Below are positions 30,802 to 37,845 of a stretch of DNA of 37,845 nucleotides, in pieces (position 1 is the stretch's first letter; each line of letters begins with the position of its first letter). Position numbers and translations under genes: made by a program. Source of the stretch: Ichthyosporea sp. XGB-2017a (taxonomy: Eukaryota > Opisthokonta > Ichthyosporea); contig PDIM01000027.1 in NCBI GenBank assembly GCA_002811675.1, positions 1 to 37,845 on the forward strand, read 5' to 3'. Under the pieces are notes generated by a model, which saw only the letters and a list, made by a program, of their open reading frames with translations, was not told the origin of the DNA and did not search any database.

Positions 30802-31805
30802 CCAGGGAGGGGCATGGAGTGCAGCAGGGGCGGAGGAGCCTTAAATGATAAAAGATAAATGAAACAGAGCGAAACAACACACAACTAAAACACCAATGAG
30901 GAGGGGGCCACTGGGGGGATACCTCATCCTGTGTGTAACCCTGATAGGTGATGGATGCACCAGGCCTAGCAGTAGAGGGATCTGTGCAGAGTGCTGCCAT
31001 GTGGACAGTGGATCAATCACGCACCCTACTTCTCCTCCTCATCTCTCGAGAAGTTGAGCTACGACCGCTCCTTGGCACTCGGTTCGTCCATCATTCTTGC
31101 CAAACCATATTGGCATTTGGGAAACTCGAGTGTTCCAGAAACCTTCCAGTGTTTGCCATTGACACATAAGACACCATCTTTCTTGAAGCGAGTTATTTAA
31201 CTGTGCTCATTCATTACACATTAAAATTTTAGACACCAGGTTTACCCAAAATTAGCTTTCCAAATACGAAACCACGTTTAGAAAATATGTTCGCCGTTGC
31301 TCAGTTGGCTCCCTCATTGCTTCTATTTAATGACGTTGCAGAAACAAAACAGAGCAAAGTGTCGCCATGCTTTCCTATTTGAGGGGATTTTATTTTTGTG
31401 GTATTTATGTACAGTTCCACTCCCGCCATAAAACTATTAGAGCAAATGAGAGGGTGCATTTATTCAAACATATCTGAAATTTAGGAGCCTGCATAAAGCA
31501 CCCATGCGTTGGTAACTTCAGCTTGATAAACAGTGGAGCAATCACCCTCGCATTCACCCTCATGGGTTCTACTAGCGAAGCTGTCCGTAGACTGTATTTC
31601 CGAGCCACTGTTCAGTACATCAAAATAGGAAAAAGTAGGAATGGTTGGTTTGAAGGATGTTTACGTGTATAATACATTTCCCTGTCATATCTACAGTCAT
31701 ATTGTTTACATTCAAAGCGGCCTTTCCTGGAGGTACCATGCCACACAATAACACAGAGGCGCAAAATGCACGTCGATGACACGCAGGGAAAATGGTGGAG
31801 GATAA
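30802..31805 (+). other. region with coding-like segments but no supported gene model
   Basis: The first 450 bp look non-coding. From about 31289 the plus strand shows coding-like pieces in changing frames: MFAVAQLAPSLLLFNDV (from 31289), then GNFSLINSGAITLAFTLM in an open run of about 31482-31679, then FTFKAAFPGGTMPHNN (about 31709-31750). They lead towards the larger open frames that follow. They may be decayed coding DNA or exons of the same unrecognised gene. Splice signals are weak. Confidence 0.35.
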
Positions 31806-33399
31806 CCAGACTGGTCTGGCAGAGAACTGCTCCTCGCCACTCCCGCCACTGGCCAAAAATGTCTGTGCGAGCTGGCAGCTGATGCAGGAATAGATTTGGG
31901 TGGGAAGTTTAGAGAAACAGGTGAATGGGATGTTGATTTGGTGGAATCCTTGGGCCAGGACCTTGCTAATATTATCCAGGGTGCCAACTCAGATGATCCC
32001 TCTCTTATGGTTGCCCTCGCCGAACGCGGGATGGCCTATGTCAAGAACAAAGTGAAAAAGGAAGACCATGCTCGTCTTGAGGTTCATCCCAAACTTCGTG
32101 GCTCCCTTGCCATTGCGTGTTGTCTTGCTTTGACTGCCCTTAAAGACATTTCCACAAAGTCTTATGGACGAGTGTGCTCGATCTTTCCGTGCACCGAAAT
32201 TTTCTAGCCTGTGCGCACTCTGTTCAAATTTACAGAGACTATATGTTTCTTTTGGTTTTGTTGATTACAACGAAATATTGTTTAGTAGTTATCGCCTTTC
32301 TGAAGAGGAAACTGTTTCTTTTGAGGATCTAGAAGACAAACTTGCTGCTGGTGATCAGCCGAGGGGTGCTCCCGCATTCCAGTTTATTGGAGTCGATGCG
32401 GCTTCGTTTAATATCTCCAAAGCTCTGCTGGTTAAGCATCTTCTTCAACTTCCTCTGTCTACTTTTCATAAAGTAAAAGGTATTGGTTCAGAAGCTGATT
32501 TCACCAGGGCACTGTGCCAGATATTGTATTCTTCAATTTGGACCGAAACCTCACGCGAGGTATTCTCAACAGCATTGGGCAGCCTTTTGAGTTCCTTTGA
32601 TTCAGATCCATCTAGCAGGCCTAAACCAAGCGTATACAAGATTCTCAATATTTGGAAATCTGATTTACAGAAAAAGCCACTTGCGAGACAAGAGGCCGTA
32701 CTCGATTGGATGCAGCGTGTAGGTGGAAATATGATGCTCATTGTCTGCAACATCAGGCATCCAAAAGATCGTGCTGCCGTTTTGCTATATGCTCTTACGG
32801 GCCAAATGTTTGTTTCAAATTCCGAATCCTGCAACGAGTCTTGCTTGGGAGGAAGTGTGTTTATGGGAACAACGGGCATGAGACGAGTGCATGATGAGTG
32901 GGTGTTTCACTTCTTGCATGTAGAAGAATTGTTCAAGGAAAGAGACTCTTGTACAGATCTGAATTTGGTGATGGCGGCGGAGCTATTATTGAAAAAGCGT
33001 ATGTCGTTGCTTCGCTCATATGTCCAAAAAACTATTATTTCTTTGGAAGTTTATCATTGTCAAGTTTCCGCGTCAAACGCAGAAAGCTTGTCATTTGTTC
33101 GTGATTTGACATTGTCCCCACTACCAGCGTCTTCATCTCCCCCTGGTTCATACCCGGTTGCGACAATGGCATGGAGCAATATTGTCGACTATTTTTCGTG
33201 CACTGACTTTCACAAAATGGTGCAGGGATGCACCGTGAATCGTTCGCGTACAGTGCATTATCTATACTCCATGCATTGGATGAATGACATTAAAGGGGCA
33301 GGTCTTATAGACTATGAAAGCAACAAGCATATGGATAAGATCATCTCTTCCACGCATAAATACTATGTGACAGTATTTACCGGAGTAATGGATGGGTGA
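31806..33399 (+). CDS. unrecognised coding region in two frames, spliced or frameshifted
   Basis: Frame 1 is open from 31806 to 32207 (LCELAADAGIDLGGKF, then EWDVDLVESLGQDLANIIQG). Frame 2 is open from 32164 to 33399 (FQFIGVDAASFNISKAL, ALLVKHLLQLPLSTFH, NMMLIVCNIRHPKDRAA) and ends at TGA. An intron at 32172-32235 (CGA before GTGTGC; TTACAG before AGA) would fuse them in phase, giving about 510 residues. Its donor is weaker than in the other introns, so a frameshift in a decaying gene is the alternative. No in-frame ATG begins frame 1 after the stop at 31803, so a start upstream is missing. Both frames look coding by amino-acid composition. I recognise no domain, signal peptide or membrane segment. 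Possibilities are an orphan nuclear gene or an integrated mobile or viral sequence; nothing seen decides. Confidence 0.45.
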
Positions 33400-33929
33400 A
33401 GTACCTCTTCTCTCCGCCATGCTTTGAGGAACTCGCTTTGATCTCGCTCCTTATTGTGAGAATTACTTAGCTTTGGAAAGAAATGCATTCAAAGCTTGGG
33501 TAAAGTTCTTTTTGAGTTGCTAGTTGCTACTCTCCTGTGAATAATGATAGTCAGACCCCTATGTATTCTGCATATTTTGGCGCAAACTCTCCGTTTAATG
33601 GACTGTACGGTGTGCGCAACAGCTCCGTGGCGAGTCCGTGGCCATCGTATTTGCTGCAGGAAATGTCAATTGGGATTTACAGTAGTGAAACAATGCGATC
33701 GAAAAGTTTAAGAAGCTATTTTTACGGACAGATAAAGCCACGCTGTAGAAGTAAGCGGGGGGAATAATGACAAGAAAACGTGACACAAATGACAAACGTC
33801 CCCGCCCCCTGACCTGATCTTGGTTGACTGCCTTGTAAACCCTTTTCATGTACTGTGTTTTTGTTTTTATTTTTGCTTGACTTGACCGATTTTTTCGTAT
33901 TTTGATTTGTTAGAGTGGGTGATTTATCT

Positions 33930-33982
33930 GCTCTGTGATTGGATATTTGGCTGAGTGTGTATTAATGAGCCAATCAAAGAGC
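33930..33982 (+). promoter_or_regulatory. inverted CCAAT pair / imperfect palindrome
   Basis: GCTCTGTGATTGG (33930-33942) and CCAATCAAAGAGC (33970-33982) are reverse complements except at one position, with 27 bp between. Each arm carries a CCAAT box facing outward. The pair is about 390 bp upstream of the Rheb start codon, the only gene supported in 33400-34368, a stretch of 970 bp in which I see no other feature. Confidence 0.45.
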
Positions 33983-34368
33983 GTTAAAATAAAAAGCAAC
34001 TGAAATGGCTATCTGAAGACTTGAAGTGACTTTATACACACTGCCGTACTGCGGTAATTATATTATACCCTTTTTTTGTAATTTTGTTGCTGTTGGAGAA
34101 AAGTCAAGAGTTTGAGGGGATTTAGATTTTTGTTGATTTTGATTTGATTGTTTGTATTTCTCCAAATAGAAGTAAGTCCAATTAATCGTGACGGATTGAC
34201 AGGGGCTGTGTGTGTGGAAGGGATAAGGCAAGTCATTAATCAAGGCGTTACACACACTCAAAGAGAGAAAGAGCAAGATCGAGGAGAGTGTATTTATTGT
34301 ACTTGTGTATACCAAACCAAGGCGCTAATTCCATCCCCGTGGAGGTCCATTTATAGTGTACAGATACA

Positions 34369-35110
34369 ATGCCAGCCACCAAGAGTCGAAGAATCGTTGT
34401 AATGGGGTTCCGTGCAGTGGGTAGGTAGAAAAGAAAAAGTTTGATATTGTTGATAAACAACACGAGAAGAGAGTCACAATCAAGTGAAATGAAGCGAAAT
34501 CAAGTCACATCAGAGTTTATTTGTGTAAAAATCTGAAGACTAAGGAGTGATTATGTTGTTCATTTTTTGTTTTATGTTTTTTTTTGCTTCTTTTCTTGTA
34601 GGGAAATCCTCATTGACGATTCAATTTGTAGAGGGGCAATTCGTCGATACGTACGCGCCCACGATCGAGAACACATTCCACAAGGTGATCAAATACAAAG
34701 GGCAGGAATACCAGACAGACATTACAGACACTGCGGGGCAGGACGAGTTCTCAATCTTCCCTGCCAACTACAGTGTGGGGATCCACGGGTACGTGCTGGT
34801 CTTCTCGGTCACCTCGCGGACGTCGTTTGAAATGGTGAAAATCATCCGGGAGAAGCTTTTGAATCTAACGGGGACGAATTATGTCCCGATGGTGCTTGTG
34901 GGGAATAAGACGGATCTGCACCTGGAAAGGACTGTGTCGTACGAGGAAGGGAAGACGCTTGCGGATGAGTGGCATTGCGCGTTTGTGGAGACGTCCGCGA
35001 AACATAATCAGAGTGTGAATGATATTTTTGGGAAGTTGATTGCGGAGATTGATCGAAGTACGAATCAGGACGTGGATGATTCGCGTGGAGAGAAGTGCAC
35101 AATCCTGTAG
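34369..35110 (+). CDS. RHEB: Rheb small GTPase
   Basis: Two exons, 34369-34420 and 34602-35110, give 186 aa (human Rheb 184). The 181-bp intron has a GTAGGT donor, GACTAAGG branch candidate, a T-rich tract and TTGTAG acceptor, and splits a P-loop glycine codon. N-terminus is MPATKSRRIVVMGF. The P-loop is FRAVGKSS with the Rheb-type Arg in place of the Ras Gly12 position. Switch 1 is VDTYAPTIENTF, switch 2 DTAGQDEFSIFP, the guanine motifs are GNKTDLH and ETSAK, and the end is CTIL, a prenylation CaaX box. In known systems GTP-bound Rheb on lysosomal and Golgi membranes activates TOR complex 1 and is switched off by TSC. Exon 2 is visibly richer in G and C at third positions than neighbouring genes. 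Confidence 0.95.
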
Positions 35111-35121
35111 ACAATCCAGTC

Positions 35122-35162
35122 AAAGAAAAAAGAAGAAAAGAAAAGAAAAGAAAAAAGAAAAA
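35122..35162 (+). repeat. purine-only AAAAG-type tract
   Basis: 41 bp of A and G only, mostly AAAAG units, beginning 12 bp after the Rheb stop codon and so inside its 3' UTR. Confidence 0.8.
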
Positions 35163-35912
35163 CGAACTGATTCACTGAACTACTTTTAAAACGTTAATTA
35201 ATTTCTAAATTCATTTACAATTCTAAACTCCATTTCATCAACGTTTAAGATCCATTTGGTGTTTGTTTTCGTTTTTGTTCTGATTTTTGTTGCGGTTGGG
35301 GTTTTCATATTCATTTGGTGTCTGAGTGGTGGGGAGACTAGAGATATCAATTTGTACTATACAGTTACAACTTACAAGAGTTGGTTCAGAATTGGATTTG
35401 AATAATATGAACTTGCAGTTTGGTTCTGTCCTTTACCTTGTGTAGTTTATTAGGGTTCTTTGTTCTTCGCTTTGCTCTCTTCAAAGAAGTTGCTTCTCCA
35501 CCTGTTTCCATCCCGATTTGCTCCTAAAAAAGCAACGTATATATGTGCCCATGTGATCATGTTGTAGTTCAGTGTCAAACTCGAATTGTGGATTTGAATA
35601 GAGTAGGAGTGGATTTGCTTTGGCTTTTACTTACAAAAACTTCCTTTTTTGATTTTGGGTGTCCTTCTATAGTGGAATCGAGTATATTGTTGTACTGAAG
35701 ATTTGATATTAAATCTATGAAATTGGATAATGAAAAGCAAAAGCAACAGAAAAGTAAATTAATAAAAAAAAATAAATAAAAATATAAGTCAATCAAATTA
35801 AAACATAGTGAACAGGACAAGAACAGCAATTAGTTGTCTTTCTTTCCAATCAATATAATACAACACAAAGTCAAGCGAGACCCTTCCCAGTTACTCTCAC
35901 CATTCGTTTTCT
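35163..35912 (+). other. AT-rich intergenic region after Rheb
   Basis: 750 bp with no supported gene. Several AATAAA hexamers occur at about 35760-35782 in an A-rich run; they could end the Rheb transcript, though this would make a 650-bp 3' UTR. Confidence 0.4.
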
Positions 35913-35929
35913 CTTCCTAAAGGAAGCCG

Positions 35930-36471
35930 GGTCTTCTCCACATTGAATACGCTTCTTGCAAATGGAGAAGTTCCAGGTTTATTTGAAGGTGATGAATTCA
36001 CAGCCCTGATGACTTCTTGTAAAGAAGGATCCTAGAAGGAAGGTCTGATGCTCGATGCAAATGAAGAACTGTACTAATGGTTCTCCGGACAAATTACGAA
36101 GAATTTTCATATTGTATTCGCAATGAATCGCAATGAATCCCTCCGTAGACGGCCTAAAGGATAGAGCTGCCACAAGCCCAGTCCCTTTTAATCGATGTGT
36201 GCTTGACTGGTTTGGGGACTGGTCCGACCAAGCGCTGTATCAGGTAGGCAATGAGTTTACAACCCGCCTTGATCTTGATAAGGTTGTCTTTATCCCATCT
36301 GCACCTTTCCTTAGTGCCTCCATGGACGTTAACGCGGAGCCATCGCATCGTGAAGCCATCGTTGACAGCCAGGTCGACAGCTTTGTTTACACGCATAAGA
36401 GTGTTCAAGAAGTTAACGAAAACCTTCGCAACAAAGCCTGCAACAAAGTGGGGCTTTTTTGCAAATTTTAG
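35930..36471 (+). pseudogene. cytoplasmic dynein heavy chain fragment (AAA4 region), broken
   Basis: Reading from 35943: [41 protein letters not shown]; then from 36133 NPSVDGLKDRAATSP, NRCVLDWFGDWSDQALYQVG and PSHREAIVDS. This is the AAA4 segment of cytoplasmic dynein-1 heavy chain, including the sensor-type loop. Lesions are TAG at 36033, TAA at 36075 and a 10-bp tandem duplication CGCAATGAAT (36119-36128 and 36129-36138) that shifts the frame. Similarity fades near 36430 and the frame stops at 36469-36471. Only about 180 of some 4600 residues are present, with no flanking dynein domains. An intact gene presumably exists elsewhere. Whether it arose by segmental duplication or retrocopy cannot be told; no poly(A) tail is seen. 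Confidence 0.85.
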
Positions 36472-36763
36472 TTATTGTACTGTAAGCTGCCATAAGTCAT
36501 AACGGTGTACCTTGGATTTTGGAACCCCGGAAGAAGTCGACCACTGAAGTACCCGCTGGGCAGTCCAAGTAGTTGCTCGTTACAGCTCTAGCCTGTTCAC
36601 TCGGTCCAATCTATTTATTACAAGTAATATAATTTATATGTAGGATGTTTGTTTTATTTTATCTATGCTTATCATGAGTAGATAGAAATATGAATTTCGT
36701 TTTAAAAACCTTTGTTTATTTGTGGCTGGTAGATGTAATCTTATCCTCAATTTTACCCAGGGT

Positions 36764-37430
36764 TCACGGTAATGAAATCTTTGTCCAAAATGATATTATG
36801 CATTTGGATAGTCCTGGAGGGGTGAAGATAGCTACTGGAAACTTAGAGGTCCAGAATCGAAATATACTTGGTGACATTGGCAGCTTAAAAAACGGTCCTT
36901 TGAAGAACCTAGGCTTCAAATAATCACAGTCCAGTATAGCGCAAATCGCATCTTCAATCATTGAACCACAAGTTTTTACACTCACCCCAAGAAAAGTAGA
37001 TATTGCATACACGGATGTGCCTTTCAAATAGGCCTTTCCTGCGAAAAGATATGCTTCGAAACTTATGGGACCTGATATTTGCCTTGAAGATCTTGCATGG
37101 TTGCCATCTTTCTCATGGGGCTCTCAGGACAGTCAAGTACTTGTTTCAGGCGCAAGAATTCTTCTTTGTGAAATCCACAAAGCCCATGAAGATTATATTC
37201 ATTCAAAATGTCCTCAACTAATTTTCTTTGATATACCTTTTTTGGTGCTCTTCTTTTTATCTCAGTGTCATCACACTCTAGCTGAACAGCAGAAATAATT
37301 AACAACTTGATTTTCTCACAAGCATAATTTCATACTCATGATCGTCCTCCGAGTCACTACTGTCCATCAGTTCAAGAAGTTTTCGAATATTCTTGAGCCG
37401 CTTCTCATGCCTAACGGTAGGATTGGTTGT
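36764..37430 (-). mobile_element. decayed DDE transposase remnant, possibly PIF/Harbinger
   Basis: Minus-strand coding-like pieces in successive frames. From about 37430: HEKRLKNIRKLLELMDSSDS; from 37288: ECDDTEIKRRAPKKVYQRKL and GFHKEEFLRLKQVLD, ending at 37063; then, in another frame to 36764: GKAYLKGTSVYAISTFLGVS, VKTCGSMIEDAICAIL, DYLKPRFF. The last pieces resemble the helix-turn-helix and following helix of PIF/Harbinger-type transposases (ATG.S...a..fgvS.sTvs.iv...c.ai...L...YlK.P). The DDE core itself is not seen. Frame changes, a stop near 37063 and truncation show decay; GTGAGA...TTCAG at about 37327-37290 could be a tiny intron or a shift. Confidence 0.4.
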
Positions 37431-37845
37431 GATAGGGGCTATTGCACTGTATCACAACCATATATAGTTAAAAAAAGTGTATTAAAAATAGCAGAGACTA
37501 AATGATCTGTAACGACGCCAAATTATCGTGAACGCTCGGGCGGGACGGGATAGGGTGAAATAAATATTTATTTTGTATGAAGAGCGTGGTAGAAAAAAAA
37601 AGAAAAAGGGTCACTCTTCTATTTTTGATCAAAATTGGGCCATGAAACAACGTTGATTTAGCGATTGGGGTAATTTATTCAAAAATTAAATACAAAAAAA
37701 AAAATTAGAGTAAATAGCAGCTGTGAATCTTTTAAGATTTTTAATTTATTGTGTTTCCGTTACTTAGGCCTTATCGGCGCTCCACCCCTCCCCGTCACCA
37801 CTGCAAGCCTCTCCGGAGCAAATGGACGCTCCTGCGAGTCCACCA
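37431..37845 (+). other. window end without supported gene
   Basis: About 415 bp, A/T-rich with homopolymer runs near 37590-37605 and 37693-37705. The last 80 bp turn GC-rich and may begin another locus. Confidence 0.4.

Noticed and set aside
31806-33399. Sec1/Munc18 (Sly1-like) protein
   Set aside because: A first impression from helical Leu-rich segments; on reading, no conserved SM-family blocks were found.
36033-36077. Reassigned TAG/TAA codons (non-standard genetic code)
   Set aside because: Intact genes here end with TAA, TAG and TGA and contain none internally, so the stops in the dynein piece are lesions.
1-37845. tRNA, rRNA or CRISPR features
   Set aside because: No tRNA B-box-like GGTTCRANYCC with matching arms, no rRNA cores and no spaced direct repeats were found by eye; a tRNAscan/Infernal run would be decisive.

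Overview
The window is nuclear DNA from a unicellular eukaryote, probably an opisthokont or close relative such as a protist near the animal/choanoflagellate/apusomonad side. Evidence for this is a four-domain voltage-gated channel with the DEEA filter known from choanoflagellate, apusozoan and invertebrate Nav2 channels, plus Rheb, TFIIH p62, a TMEM170-like protein, mitochondrial ribosomal proteins and a cytoplasmic-type dynein relic. The standard genetic code is used. Genes are dense and almost intronless. I place five confident introns (77-181 bp). Four have GTAAGT donors and one has GTAGGT, and each carries a CTAA- or GTAA-type branch-site candidate. Several genes end in AATAAA signals, two of which contain the stop codon itself. 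The species cannot be named from sequence alone.

Layout. 1-480: a dispersed repeat copy and a perfect 56-bp tandem duplication. 484-1313: uL22m. 2446-7872: the Nav2-like channel in one 1808-codon exon. 8068-9684 (minus): a polytopic membrane protein I do not recognise, divergent from 10321-13755, a diacylglycerol kinase with DEP, C2-like and C-terminal LNS2 (lipin/Nir2-type) domains. 14227-16341: TFIIH p62, tail-to-tail with 16394-17797 (minus), QTRT2, the accessory subunit of queuine tRNA-ribosyltransferase. 18088-23996 (minus): a 1943-residue chromatin protein that joins a chromo-barrel, zinc-binding modules (ZZ-like, extended PHD, ZZ-like, CxxC pair) and a bacterial-type amino-methylating DNA methyltransferase. 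This is the most unusual gene here.

24.0-26.2 kb is a GC-richer, gene-poor stretch holding the second repeat copy, simple repeats and a DIRS-like retroelement relic. 26285-27028 (minus) is a small secreted glycoprotein with a clean TATA box. 27811-28170 is a TMEM170-family protein. 28454-30616 (minus) is mS29/DAP3 with an altered P-loop. 31.3-33.4 kb holds unrecognised coding-like DNA in shifting frames, either a spliced orphan gene or a decayed insertion. 34369-35110 is Rheb. The last 2 kb hold a broken dynein heavy-chain fragment and a decayed transposase.

The genes are mostly unrelated housekeeping loci. Common threads are the mitochondrial ribosome (uL22m and mS29), phosphatidic-acid signalling (the kinase, with Rheb-TOR as a possible downstream link; inference) and chromatin or DNA modification (the methyltransferase fusion).
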